DNA of 64,000 bases, from assembly GCF_019219025.1 (NCBI RefSeq), contig NZ_JAHUWN010000011.1, positions 62,001 to 126,000 on the forward strand, in the 5' to 3' direction. Origin of the DNA: Bacillus sp. sid0103. Its GTDB lineage: Bacteria > Bacillota > Bacilli > Bacillales_B > DSM-18226. The notes below the pieces were generated by a model. That model saw only the letters and a list, made by a program, of their open reading frames with translations, had not been told where the DNA came from and made no database searches. This document shows, piece after piece, positions 41,609-50,261 of the stretch. Each line of letters starts with the position of its first letter. Position 1 is the first letter of the stretch. The position numbers and the translations under genes are program-made.

Positions 41609-41980
41609 ATGACACAGAAAAATCAATTTTGGCGCGGAATGATACTAGGTGCAATCGCAGGCGGGGCCATTAGTCTTTTAGATAAGCATACACGTGAATG
41701 GATGAAAGAAAATGTACAAAAAACGACCACGAAGGTTTCCTATGTTTTTAGAAATCCAGGAGAAATAACGGATAAAGTAAAGGAAACAGCAGAGAAATTA
41801 AAGACAACTGTAAAGCAGGTCAGCGAAGACATCTCTTACATTACAGACAAGGTAGAAGAGTTAAGGGAATTAACACCACAGGTATCTGACATGATAAAAG
41901 AAACGAAGGTGACATTCTCTAAAAGTGACGAAGAACTTCTATTAGAAGAAGTGTTAAGAGAAGATGAAAGAATTCAGTAA
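41609..41980 (+). CDS. YtxH-like small membrane-anchored stress protein
   Basis: A 123-residue protein. A glycine-rich N-terminal helix (GMILGAIAGGAISLLD) of the YtxH type is followed by a long amphipathic helical region (KVKETAEKLKTTVKQVSEDI) with periodic lysines and an acidic end. AAAGGAG precedes the ATG; 11 upstream codons are ignored. It ends six bases before the yfkH ribosome site and is surely co-transcribed with yfkH. The position corresponds to yfkI in B. subtilis, but I cannot confirm sequence identity. Confidence 0.7.
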   Translation: MTQKNQFWRGMILGAIAGGAISLLDKHTREWMKENVQKTTTKVSYVFRNPGEITDKVKETAEKLKTTVKQVSEDISYITDKVEELRELTPQVSDMIKETKVTFSKSDEELLLEEVLREDERIQ

Positions 41981-41992
41981 AGGAGGATGGAG

Positions 41993-42835
41993 ATGGATAA
42001 GGTGGGGAAAGAGAATGTTCGCTCATCTCTACTGAGATTACTTTGGCATAGGATCGATGAAGATGATCTTCCAGGCTTGAGTGCACAGTTGGCCTATTAT
42101 TTTTTACTGTCCCTATTTCCACTCCTGATTGTTCTATTTACGTTACTTCCCTATTTTCCGATTCCACATCAGGACATGCTGGGGGTAGTGAGAGATTTTG
42201 CACCAACTGAGGCAATGGACTTAATTGAGAAAAATGTCCATGACATAATGAACCATCGGAATGGCAGTTTGCTGTCGTTCGGGATAATCGGCACCATTTG
42301 GTCGTCATCGAATGGTATTAATGCCATTGTAAAGGCGTTTAATAAGGCATACAACGTCAAGGAAAGCCGCTCATTTATTGTCTCAAGAGGAATGGCCATT
42401 CTTTTAACTTTTGGGATGATCTTAGTATTAATACTTGCAATTATACTTCCTGTCTTTGGCAGGGAAATAGGTCTTTTTTTATTTTCTCAATTAGGTTATA
42501 CCACCGAATTTATTAGGCTCTGGGATACATTAAGTTGGCTGGTTAGTGCGATTATTTTGTTTCTTATTTTTACAGGTTTATATTGGATTGCACCGAATGT
42601 AAAATTAAAATGCCGCAGTGCCTTTCCAGGGGCAGCTTTTGCCACAATCGGCTGGATTGTTTCCTCCATTGGATTGTCCTTTTACGTGGGAAATATCAGT
42701 AATTATTCGCTTGCCTATGGAAGTATTGGAGCCATTATTGTTTTAATGATTTGGTTGTACATATCAGCTTTTATTATTATTTTAGGTGGAGAAATAAATG
42801 CTTTTTATAGTGAAAAAAACCGCAGGAATTGCTAA
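41993..42835 (+). CDS. yfkH: YihY/BrkB family membrane protein (YfkH)
   Basis: A 280-residue protein with six or seven hydrophobic segments. LPGLSAQLAYYFLLSLFPLLIVLFTLLPYFP near the start, GTIWSSSNGINAIVKAFNKAYNVKESRSF in the middle and YGSIGAIIVLMIWLYISAFIIILGGEINA at the end are the YihY family blocks. Function unknown, once mis-assigned as RNase BN. The ATG at 41987 touches AGGAGG, so the next ATG six bases on is the start. Confidence 0.88.
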   Translation: MDKVGKENVRSSLLRLLWHRIDEDDLPGLSAQLAYYFLLSLFPLLIVLFTLLPYFPIPHQDMLGVVRDFAPTEAMDLIEKNVHDIMNHRNGSLLSFGIIGTIWSSSNGINAIVKAFNKAYNVKESRSFIVSRGMAILLTFGMILVLILAIILPVFGREIGLFLFSQLGYTTEFIRLWDTLSWLVSAIILFLIFTGLYWIAPNVKLKCRSAFPGAAFATIGWIVSSIGLSFYVGNISNYSLAYGSIGAIIVLMIWLYISAFIIILGGEINAFYSEKNRRNC

Positions 42836-42911
42836 TAGTTACCTTCATGAAAGTGGCCAAACTGTTCAAACTAAGATGGCAGGTTAATTTTACATCAAGG
42901 AGGTTCTTATT

Positions 42912-43016
42912 ATGACAAAGAAGACTAAAAAAGATGGCGGTACAAAGCAAAAAGGAAAAGGAAGTAAAGGAAATAAAACTTCGGGTTCTGCGAACGGGTC
43001 AAATGGCTATCACTAA
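42912..43016 (+). CDS. Lys/Gly-rich small protein, 34 residues
   Basis: MTKKTKKDGGTKQKGKGS and a serine/asparagine-rich end. A perfect AAGGAGG stands before the ATG and a strong terminator follows 25 bases after the stop, so it is very likely translated. Highly basic; possibly a spore-core or nucleic-acid-associated peptide, but no family recognised. Confidence 0.6.
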   Translation: MTKKTKKDGGTKQKGKGSKGNKTSGSANGSNGYH

Positions 43017-43037
43017 TGGGCTTTTCCTCATTTAAAA

Positions 43038-43070
43038 TAAGGACCGGATGAATGTTCATCCGGTCTTTTA
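43038..43070 (+). terminator. Terminator after the Lys/Gly-rich gene
   Basis: GACCGGATGAA / TTCATCCGGTC stem, then TTTTA. Confidence 0.85.
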
Positions 43071-43092
43071 CTGCTTATGAGTTTTTTAATTT

Positions 43093-43280
43093 AGGCTTTG
43101 TTAACTGCAATTGCTGATTTTCCTAACCATGTTGATTGGACGCGGATACAGCGAGACTCCTGCGGGAGTACGGGACAGGGGAGACCCCGCAGGCACCTAA
43201 GCGAAGAGGAGGCTCCCCAAACCGCCCGCGGAAAGCGAAGCTTCTTTCGCTCCAATCAACAGGCAAGTTTAACATAGCCT
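43093..43280. repeat. 188-bp Bacillaceae inverted-repeat element
   Basis: Outer arms AGGCTTTGTTAAC (43093) and GTTTAACATAGCCT (to 43280) enclose inner arms GTTGATTGGA (43131-43140) / TCCAATCAAC (43251-43260). The GC-rich core includes GCGAGACTCCTGCGGGAGTA and GACCCCGCAGGC. This core is one I recognise as recurring between genes in Bacillus genomes. It lies directly against the zosA stop codon. A deletion derivative is at 18563-18605. Confidence 0.85.
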
Positions 43281-45194
43281 TTATTTAAGCAAGCGGAGGC
43301 TGTTTAGAATGACTAAAATGGTACTGCCTTCATGGCCAATGACTCCAAATGGTAAATCAAGCATTTGCAAGAAATTAGATGATATCAAGATCATGATAAC
43401 AGAGATGGAGAATACAACATTTTGCTTAATGATCCGATTCATCCGTTTTGACAGATCAATGGCTTCAGCAATTCGAGGCAAGTCATTTTTCATTAGAACA
43501 ATGTCAGCCGTTTCAAGAGCAACATCCGTTCCACCGCCCATGGCAATGCCGACATTTGCGATTGCCAATGCAGGTGCGTCATTGATTCCATCTCCTACCA
43601 TTGCTACAGTTTCATATTTGGATTTCAAACTCTTAAGTTTTTCTACTTTAATCTCAGGCAAACATTCTGCGAAAAATTCATCAACATGGCTTTCGGCGGC
43701 AATCGCATGCGCAGTTTTTTCACTATCACCGGTCAGCATTACAGTGCGGATTCCCTGCTTTTTTAAATGGTCAATTGCCAGCTTTGTTTCCTCACGTACA
43801 ACGTCCTTCATGGCAATAATCGCACTTAGTTCGCCATCAATTTCAATAAATACTAGTGTATTACCGAGGCTGGCTAGTTCCTTTGCCTTTCCGTCCGCAA
43901 ACATTTCAACATCCTTATTTTCTATAAAGGCTTCCTTGCCTATTTTCCAATACTCCCCGTCTATTGTGGCTTTTACACCCCAGCCAGGTACATCTTCAAG
44001 AGTGTCGGGATGAAGGAGTTCTTTGTTTATATTTGATTTCCCATATTTTACAATCGCCGTAGCAAGTGGATGGTTAGAATGGCTTTCAATGGATGCAGCC
44101 TTCCAAATTAGAGTTTCTCGAACAAGGCCATCCTTTACAATCACTTCGGTTACTTCTGGTTTGCCTTTTGTAAGAGTACCGGTTTTATCAAATGCAATCG
44201 CACCTAAATGGCTTAAATTTTCCAAATGCACCCCGCCTTTTACCAGGATTCCATGCCTTGCTCCATTTGAAATGGCAGATAATGTGGCCGGCATAATGGA
44301 TGCAACAAGGGCACAAGGGGAAGCAACCACCAATAATATCATCGCCCTGTAAAAGGCTTCTTGCCAACTCCAGTCTAACAAAAAGTGCGGGAGAAAAAAC
44401 ATCAATAAAACAACAGAAAGGACCACTTTAACATAGGTTCCTTCAAAGCGTTCAATAAATAGCTGTGAAGGAGATTTTTCACTTTGAGCGGATTGTACGA
44501 GTTGAATGATTTTTTGAAAAAGGGTATCATGACTCGCTTTTGTCACTTGGACGGTAATCGAACCTGACAGGTTTACGGTACCAGCAAATACATCTTCGTT
44601 ATTTCCTTTTGAGACGGGCATAGATTCACCGGTGATTGCTGCCTCGTCAATATTCGTTTGTCCTTTCGTGATGATCCCGTCCGAAGGGATGCGCTCCCCC
44701 GGCTTGATGAGAATCAAATCACCAACTCGAAGCAAGGAAACAGGAACTTTCTTTTCACAACCATTTGCGATGAGCAAAGCTTCTTCTGGCTGAAGCTTCA
44801 TTAAAGAAGAGATTTCCTTATGACTTTTATTCATTGTATAAGTTTCCAGAGCACCGCTTACAGCAAAAATAAAAATTAATATAGCACCTTCTGTCCAGTA
44901 ACCAATAATGGCAGAACCTATTGCGGCAAAAATCATTAACATTTCTACATTTAATTCTTTATTTTCATAGGTAGCCTCGATACCTTCTTTTGCTTTGGCA
45001 AAACCGCCAATTACAAATGCTAGCAGATAAGCAATAATGGAGTCAGCACCATTTCCATACTTATCTAACATCCAGCCAGCTGCAATTAATCCACCGCTTA
45101 AGCCCGCAGCAATTAATTCTGCATGTGGTTTGATCTTTTCGAAGAACCTTAATTTGTTAACACTCTTTGTTAGAGCCTTTGCTTCAGAACTCAT
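43281..45194 (-). CDS. zosA: P1B-type metal-transporting ATPase ZosA-like
   Basis: A 637-residue heavy-metal P-type ATPase, the same length as B. subtilis ZosA (YkvW), a zinc uptake pump. It lacks an N-terminal CxxC metal domain. Landmarks: ITGESMPVSKG (actuator), VVASPCALVASIMPA (SPC metal site), AFDKTGTLTKG (phosphorylated Asp), HPLATAI, MLTGDSEKTA, VGDGINDAPALA, and the C-terminal HEGSTILVILNSLRLL. HEGST/LN is the zinc-type signature. A Fur-family box stands upstream (B. subtilis zosA is PerR-regulated). Other P1B metals such as Cd or Co cannot be excluded. Confidence 0.88.
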   Translation of the reverse strand: MSSEAKALTKSVNKLRFFEKIKPHAELIAAGLSGGLIAAGWMLDKYGNGADSIIAYLLAFVIGGFAKAKEGIEATYENKELNVEMLMIFAAIGSAIIGYWTEGAILIFIFAVSGALETYTMNKSHKEISSLMKLQPEEALLIANGCEKKVPVSLLRVGDLILIKPGERIPSDGIITKGQTNIDEAAITGESMPVSKGNNEDVFAGTVNLSGSITVQVTKASHDTLFQKIIQLVQSAQSEKSPSQLFIERFEGTYVKVVLSVVLLMFFLPHFLLDWSWQEAFYRAMILLVVASPCALVASIMPATLSAISNGARHGILVKGGVHLENLSHLGAIAFDKTGTLTKGKPEVTEVIVKDGLVRETLIWKAASIESHSNHPLATAIVKYGKSNINKELLHPDTLEDVPGWGVKATIDGEYWKIGKEAFIENKDVEMFADGKAKELASLGNTLVFIEIDGELSAIIAMKDVVREETKLAIDHLKKQGIRTVMLTGDSEKTAHAIAAESHVDEFFAECLPEIKVEKLKSLKSKYETVAMVGDGINDAPALAIANVGIAMGGGTDVALETADIVLMKNDLPRIAEAIDLSKRMNRIIKQNVVFSISVIMILISSNFLQMLDLPFGVIGHEGSTILVILNSLRLLK

Positions 45195-45220
45195 GGTTTT
45201 TCCCCCCTAGTATTTCTAAT

Positions 45221-45235
45221 TGATAAGAATAATCA
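45221..45235. promoter_or_regulatory. Fur-family (Fur/PerR) box upstream of zosA
   Basis: TGATAAGAATAATCA matches 12 of the 14 defined positions of the Fur-type 7-1-7 consensus TGATAATNATTATCA, 27 bases before the zosA start. PerR and Fur boxes are near-identical, and PerR is the known zosA regulator in B. subtilis. Confidence 0.5.
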
Positions 45236-45249
45236 AAGTCAATAGCCTT

Positions 45250-45286
45250 AAAAAATACGAAAGCTGTCATCAAAGGGATGACAGCA
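45250..45286 (-). terminator. Terminator after the yfkF-like gene
   Basis: On the minus strand GCTGTCATC / GATGACAGC is followed by TTTCGTATTTTTT. Confidence 0.8.
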
Positions 45287-45370
45287 CAGTCTAAAAAATC
45301 TTTCTATTTATGTTTATCTTTATCTTACCACACATTGTATGCACTAGATATGAATTTGCTCTACTATTAG

Positions 45371-46549
45371 TTAAGAATTTTGCTGCTCCAACACCAAATA
45401 CGTCTTCTTTCCAAAAGTGAAAACGATGATCGATAAAATTAAGAGCATCGTACTAATGATATAGAAAAAACTCACATTTTCTAAAAATTTAATGAACAAA
45501 CCACCGATGATTGGGCCACTTAAACTGCCGAGACTGAAAAAGATACCGCATAACAAATTTCCAGTCGGAAGTAAGCTCTTGGGTACTAAATCTGTCATAT
45601 AGCTGATTCCAAGTGAGAAAGTCGAGCCGACTATCATTCCAGAAATAAGGAAAACTACAAAAAGTCCGATAAAAGAGTTCTCAAAGAAGATTGCTGCCGT
45701 AAAGCTAAAAAATCCAAGAAAAAGAACTGTTATTAAGATATTTCTCCTTCCATACTTATCACTTAAGATTCCTAAAGGAAGTTGGGTAATAATACTGCCG
45801 ATGGCAAACGCAGATAAAACCATTGAAACACTGGATACGTCAATATCCTTTCTTAATGCGTAGACAGGGAAACTGCCATTTAAGGAAGATTCTAAAAAAC
45901 CATAAGAGAATGGCGGTAAAAAAGCAACCCATCCATATTTTAAAGCCTTCTTAAACTGTTTTATGGTTGATAGAAATGAATTAATACCTACCTCTTGTAC
46001 AGGCCGTTCATTTTTAAGCAGGAATACAAAGATCCAGCCAATAAAACATAAAATCGAGGAGACAATAAAAGGCAGAGATTCATTTACATTTACTAATGGC
46101 GTCATCAGCGGCCCACTAGCAAAACCAATCCCAAAAAATAATCCATATAGAGAAATATTTCGCCCCCGCTTATCTGCAGGAGAAGATGATGTAATCCAAG
46201 TCTGTGTGGCAAAATGGAGAGAATGATCGCCTATTCCAATGAGTAATCGGAGGGTAAACCAAAACCAAAACGTTTCCCAAATAGAAAATAAGGCCAGCGA
46301 AATAATGACGAGGCCGCCACCATAGATAATCACGGGTTTATAACCGTATTTCCGAAGGGGCATTTCCATAAAAGGAGACACAAGTAGAATTCCAATATAA
46401 AGTGCTGTTGCATTTAAGCCATTTAGAGAGGGCGATACACCACTTTTCTCAAAAATGACGGCAATGAGAGGCAGCAGCATTCCTTGAGAAAACCCGGAAA
46501 TAGCAACGATGCTAACAAGAATCCAAAAGCGAAGTTTATTTTTTTTCAT
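45371..46549 (-). CDS. yfkF: MFS transporter YfkF-like
   Basis: A 392-residue, 12-helix major facilitator. Opening SIVAISGFSQGMLLPLIAVIFEKSGVSP, a central GILSDKYGRRNILITVLFLG (motif A repeat in the second half) and GPIIGGLFIKF. Length and position next to chaA/yfkE and near yfkH/yfkK homologues fit B. subtilis YfkF. Substrate unknown. It is divergent from the antiporter gene with a 200-base gap. Confidence 0.8.
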   Translation of the reverse strand: MKKNKLRFWILVSIVAISGFSQGMLLPLIAVIFEKSGVSPSLNGLNATALYIGILLVSPFMEMPLRKYGYKPVIIYGGGLVIISLALFSIWETFWFWFTLRLLIGIGDHSLHFATQTWITSSSPADKRGRNISLYGLFFGIGFASGPLMTPLVNVNESLPFIVSSILCFIGWIFVFLLKNERPVQEVGINSFLSTIKQFKKALKYGWVAFLPPFSYGFLESSLNGSFPVYALRKDIDVSSVSMVLSAFAIGSIITQLPLGILSDKYGRRNILITVLFLGFFSFTAAIFFENSFIGLFVVFLISGMIVGSTFSLGISYMTDLVPKSLLPTGNLLCGIFFSLGSLSGPIIGGLFIKFLENVSFFYIISTMLLILSIIVFTFGKKTYLVLEQQNS

Positions 46550-46748
46550 AGAACTTCCTCAATTCTATTTTCATCTTTCAATATAAATAAAATTGTTCCT
46601 AAATGATGGTAACGAGAAAATTGTCCATTTGCAAGTGAAATATACTCCCCTAGACATTTGGGTTGATTTTAGGTAAATTAAGGAACAAAAGGAAAAAACT
46701 CAAAAGAAAAAAATCCCCGTTAGATAAAAAGAATATGGAGGGAATACG

Positions 46749-47804
46749 GTGAACAGGATTTTTATGCTTATGACACTCATAGGGGTGCCACTTTCCGTTA
46801 TTGGCTCACTGATGCATTGGTCAAATATTGTCTTATTTATTATTTATTGCTTAACCATCGTAGCGCTAGCCAGTTTTATGGGAAGGGCAACAGAAAGTCT
46901 TGCGATCGTGGCCGGACCTAGAATTGGCGGATTATTAAATGCAACGTTTGGAAATGCAGTCGAACTCATTATTTCAATATTTTCGTTGAAAGCTGGACTT
47001 GTTGGAATAGTTTTGGCTTCACTAACGGGTTCGGTTTTAGGAAACTTACTTCTTGTGGCAGGTCTTTCGTTCTTTATTGGGGGCTTAAAATTTAAGCGGC
47101 AAACATTTAATGTTTATGATGCTAGACATAATTCAGGGCTGTTGATGTTTGCTGTTATCATTGCCTTTGTCATTCCGGAAGTTTTTTCGATAAGTATGAA
47201 TGAGGCAAAAACTCTTTCCTTAAGTATTGGGATTTCAGTCATATTGATTATCCTTTATCTTGCTGCCTTATTTTTTAAGTTGGTTACCCATCGAGGCGTC
47301 TACCAGCCTAATACGGTAAAAGTTGTACATGAAGAAGAAGAACCAGAATGGGGAAAAGGAAAAGCAATTGCTGTTCTTTTCATTGCAACCATAGCAGTCG
47401 CTTACATTTCCGAACACCTTGTTCACACTTTTGAATATGTGGGAGAAACACTTGGTTGGTCTGAATTGTTTATCGGGGTCATTATCGTGGCGATAGTAGG
47501 GAATGCAGCTGAACATGCATCTGCAATTGTGATGGCATTTAAAAACAAAATGGATATCGCGGTGGAAATCGCGATTGGTTCTACCTTACAGGTAGCCATG
47601 TTCGTTTTACCTGTGCTCGTGCTTGCCTCTCTTTTCTTTGATACCTCTATGCCGCTTTTATTTAGCTGGCAAGAATTAATTGCGATGGTGTCATCAGTGC
47701 TCCTTATGGTTGTCATCTCCAACGACGGAGAATCGAATTGGTTCGAAGGGTTAACTTTACTAGCTGCCTATTTAATAATGGGAATTGGCTTTTACTTACT
47801 TTAA
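46749..47804 (+). CDS. chaA: Calcium/proton antiporter ChaA (YfkE)
   Basis: A 351-residue CaCA-family exchanger with about 11 membrane helices in two inverted halves. Each half carries the ion-binding motif: GNAVELIISIFSLKAG (about 75) and GNAAEHASAIVMAFKNKMD (about 253). A histidine/acid-rich central loop (VVHEEEEPEWGKGK) separates the halves. B. subtilis YfkE is the structural model of this Ca2+/H+ exchanger. Starts at GTG with GGAGGG upstream. A good terminator follows. Confidence 0.93.
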   Translation: MNRIFMLMTLIGVPLSVIGSLMHWSNIVLFIIYCLTIVALASFMGRATESLAIVAGPRIGGLLNATFGNAVELIISIFSLKAGLVGIVLASLTGSVLGNLLLVAGLSFFIGGLKFKRQTFNVYDARHNSGLLMFAVIIAFVIPEVFSISMNEAKTLSLSIGISVILIILYLAALFFKLVTHRGVYQPNTVKVVHEEEEPEWGKGKAIAVLFIATIAVAYISEHLVHTFEYVGETLGWSELFIGVIIVAIVGNAAEHASAIVMAFKNKMDIAVEIAIGSTLQVAMFVLPVLVLASLFFDTSMPLLFSWQELIAMVSSVLLMVVISNDGESNWFEGLTLLAAYLIMGIGFYLL

Positions 47805-47815
47805 TGATTAGAAAC

Positions 47816-47857
47816 AAAATAAAGACTCTAAGCTTTTTGGCATAGAGTCTTTATTAA
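47816..47857. terminator. Terminator after chaA, usable in both directions
   Basis: AAAGACTCTAAGC / GCATAGAGTCTTT, a 13-bp stem with one internal A-A mismatch, with A-rich left and T-rich right flanks. Confidence 0.85.
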
Positions 47858-47878
47858 ATCTAAAAATATTTCAATTCT

Positions 47879-47968
47879 TCAATGTACGGGGTTAATCGTC
47901 ATGCTTGTGCTATTATGATAAAATAACCTTTTAGCAGGGTAAAAATCAATCGCTTTACTTTGGGCCAT
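47879..47968 (-). CDS. Possible 29-residue protein in a structured leader context
   Basis: MAQSKAIDFYPAKRLFYHN and ten more residues. GGTTGGTGATGG precedes the ATG, and a 7-bp hairpin TTCATGT/ACATGAA stands right before that site. Downstream, the chaA terminator also works in this direction. A TTACAA-N16-TATAAT promoter is present at 48140-48113. No family recognised, and translation is unproven. Confidence 0.35.
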   Translation of the reverse strand: MAQSKAIDFYPAKRLFYHNSTSMTINPVH

Positions 47969-48194
47969 CCATCACCAACCTTCATGTTTATTTAACTACA
48001 TGAACACGAGTGTTGAATCTCATAAAAGACGGGAATCCCAACCTCCTTATGGGGTAATAGGTAATTGATAAGCTGATTGATTACGGCCCTCCTTTGTTGA
48101 TAAGTTAAGTATATTATAATATGGAATTGTAATTTTGTAAATGTTCTGAATATTACATTTATGTTACTTTTCCTCCAATTTTAAGGAGCGACAA
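47969..48194. other. Intergenic region with divergent promoters and structured minus-strand leader
   Basis: On the minus strand a TTACAA-N16-TATAAT promoter is followed by a leader able to fold several hairpins: GGGCC/GGCCC outer arms (47962-47966 with 48085-48089), AACAC/GTGTT and TTCATGT/ACATGAA. AAGGAGG at about 48053 has no well-spaced ATG. TATAAT at 48115 also reads on the plus strand for the YczE-like gene. Confidence 0.4.
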
Positions 48195-48779
48195 ATGAAA
48201 TTATTAATTCGGTTATTATTTTTTATTTTCGGTTTAAGTATTATGACTTTTGGTGTTTGCATGACGATTGAAGTAGCAGAAATTGGCGTGGGTGCATGGG
48301 ATGCTCTTAATGTAGCTTTAACTGAAAAAATAGGTTTATCAGTTGGAAAATGGGTAATGATTGATGGTGCTATTTTAGTCATTGTCGTTTCTCTTTTATT
48401 AAAGAAAAGACCCGACATTCTTTCTCTTCTCACCATAATTATCATTGGTTCGTTAGTTGATTTTTGGCTAGGGACAGTATTTGATTTATTTCAAGTCAAT
48501 CAACTTATCTTCAAATTAGCGATGCTACTTTTAGGCATCTTGATTATCGGATTTGGGGCAGCAATTTACATACAAGCTAATTTCCCAAAAAGTCCAATTG
48601 ATAATTTTATGTTAGCGATTAAGAAACGGTTTCAAGTAAATTTAATGGCAGCGAAAACAATTGGGGAGATTACTGCACTGGTTCCAGCATTTTTTCTACA
48701 TGGACCTATATCTTACGGAACCTTTATTATTACGTTTACAGTAGGCCCTGCCATCCAATTGTTCTTCCCATTTTTTTGA
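48195..48779 (+). CDS. YczE/YyaS/YitT family membrane protein
   Basis: A 194-residue protein with five hydrophobic segments. IEVAEIGVGAWDALNVALTEKIGLSVGKWVMIDG in the first half and FPKSPIDNFMLAI in the second are the YczE/YyaS pattern (G.GPWD.L..GL....G.; D..M). B. subtilis YczE affects polyketide production, but the biochemical role is unknown. AAGGAGCG precedes the ATG. Not part of an evident operon. Confidence 0.78.
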   Translation: MKLLIRLLFFIFGLSIMTFGVCMTIEVAEIGVGAWDALNVALTEKIGLSVGKWVMIDGAILVIVVSLLLKKRPDILSLLTIIIIGSLVDFWLGTVFDLFQVNQLIFKLAMLLLGILIIGFGAAIYIQANFPKSPIDNFMLAIKKRFQVNLMAAKTIGEITALVPAFFLHGPISYGTFIITFTVGPAIQLFFPFF

Positions 48780-48901
48780 GAAATTAATGTTACGCCTTCA
48801 GGCGAAATATTGAAATTACATCCTTTGATGGATAAAAATAATCAACTCCGAAAAAACTACTAGCAGACTGATTAATGCTATTAGTGAAAGGGGTTTAACT
48901 C

Positions 48902-49726
48902 GTGAAGAAAAATGTCAGTATCTTAATGACTTTGCTATTAATGTTAACTTTTATTCCGTCAGCCCTCGCTCAAAAGGCCCCGGCTCAAAAAGTCCCGGCT
49001 CAAAAAGCCTCGGTAAAATATCAAGTTCCAGCTTCGGTCCGGAATATTACAAAGGAAAATACCTATCCCAATTCAACACAGGATCTGCCATTATTACAAC
49101 CAAGTGATTTAACCAAAAGGTTGATTAACTCTACAAAGGTAAAAATTGAAAATCCGGATTTAATCCGGATGCTAAATGAATCAAGTATTAATAGCACACC
49201 GTTTGCAATTGGATATCGTGCCATCGTTTACCTTGGTCAGTGGCCCTTAAATTACGAATCATCCGAAACTTCGCCAAACTGGGAGTTCCAAAAAATTAAC
49301 ACCAACTATTTTGATAATCGCGGGGGCAAGGTACCATATCAGATCAAGTATGTTCAGGAGTCCCAAAAGATTATCAGAGGCGGACTGACTGCTAAAATCG
49401 CTAATCCGGAAGCCGTGAAAAAAATGATGCTTTTAAAGGCGATGGAAAAAACTCATCTTCCACTTGCGTTCGATACAATTATTGGTGCCGGCACGAAGAA
49501 TGACCATATTTATAACATTCCACCGAACCGCTTGGGTTACCTATATGCATATGCACCTGGTGTAAATGAAAAAGGGAAAGTAACCTACGGCGAAGTCTAT
49601 TTGATGTTAAAAGGAAGTAAAAAGTTTATCGTGATTAAAAACGTAACTTCTCAAGGGATTGGTGCATGGATTCCTGTTCAGGATTATGTTTCCTTTGGAT
49701 TCGCAGCCTCTGAACGGCCACGCTGA
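48902..49726 (+). CDS. yfkD: YfkD family exported protein
   Basis: A 274-residue secreted protein starting at GTG. The signal peptide (SILMTLLLMLTFIPSALAQ) is followed by a small repeat KAPAQKVPAQKA encoded by near-identical 15-base units. The main domain has ENPDLIRMLNESSINSTPFAIGYRAIVYLGQWPLNYES, and ends IPVQDYVSFGFAASERPR. Length and neighbours (chaA/yfkE, yfkF) fit YfkD. Function unknown; conserved in spore-formers. Confidence 0.8.
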   Translation: MKKNVSILMTLLLMLTFIPSALAQKAPAQKVPAQKASVKYQVPASVRNITKENTYPNSTQDLPLLQPSDLTKRLINSTKVKIENPDLIRMLNESSINSTPFAIGYRAIVYLGQWPLNYESSETSPNWEFQKINTNYFDNRGGKVPYQIKYVQESQKIIRGGLTAKIANPEAVKKMMLLKAMEKTHLPLAFDTIIGAGTKNDHIYNIPPNRLGYLYAYAPGVNEKGKVTYGEVYLMLKGSKKFIVIKNVTSQGIGAWIPVQDYVSFGFAASERPR

Positions 49727-49739
49727 TATTTAATTGAAA

Positions 49740-49772
49740 TGGACTCCTCATTGCAGGGGTCTTTTTATTTTT
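49740..49772 (+). terminator. Terminator after yfkD
   Basis: GACTCC / GGGGTC stem (one G-T pair), then CTTTTTATTTTT. Confidence 0.75.
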
Positions 49773-49859
49773 AAAAAATAGGGCAAAATACTATTAATTG
49801 ATTGTCAAAGTATAAATTTTTCGGTAGGATGAGAACGTTAGCGAAAGGAGTGAACCAAC

Positions 49860-50057
49860 TTGGGTAGTCCGATTGATGATAAAAATACACAAGTGAATTT
49901 TCTTAAACAACGATTAAACATGTTCATTGATGTCCTCGATGCCATTGATCCTGAAGATACGGATCTTGAAGATATTGACCGCTTAATTTCAATGTTAGAT
50001 GATATGGAATCAAAATGCAGAGAATTTAATAACCGTGAAGTGAGTGAGTCTGTTTAA
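49860..50057 (+). CDS. SE1561 family small protein
   Basis: A 65-residue acidic helical protein starting at TTG with AAAGGAG upstream. DKNTQVNFLKQRLNMFIDVLDAIDPEDTDLEDIDRLISMLDDME is the family core as I remember SE1561-type proteins in Bacilli and staphylococci. Function unknown. The terminator overlaps its last codons. Confidence 0.7.
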   Translation: MGSPIDDKNTQVNFLKQRLNMFIDVLDAIDPEDTDLEDIDRLISMLDDMESKCREFNNREVSESV

Positions 50058-50077
50058 CCAACAGGCTCTTTTTTTAT
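50045..50077 (+). terminator. Terminator overlapping the end of the SE1561-like gene
   Basis: GAGTCTGTT / AACAGGCTC stem containing the stop codon region, then seven T. Confidence 0.8.
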
Positions 50078-50261
50078 GGGGGTGGGTTTTGGGCTGAAAG
50101 CTATTTTATCCAATATTTACATGGATATTTACTCGATTATCCTGGCAGCGGTTGCAAGCTAATCCTTTAATTCTAGTGGTTATAGGAGTATAATATAGGC
50201 GTGCAAAAAATTATAAAATTGAAAAAGATTATTGGGGAACATTGGGAGAGGGGTACTCGAA

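Noticed and set aside
43309..44013. A 234-residue plus-strand frame
   Set aside because: Lies antisense within zosA, has serine-rich shadow composition and no ribosome site.
50070..50096. G-rich stretch as a quadruplex
   Set aside because: Only three runs of three or more G, one short of a standard quadruplex motif.
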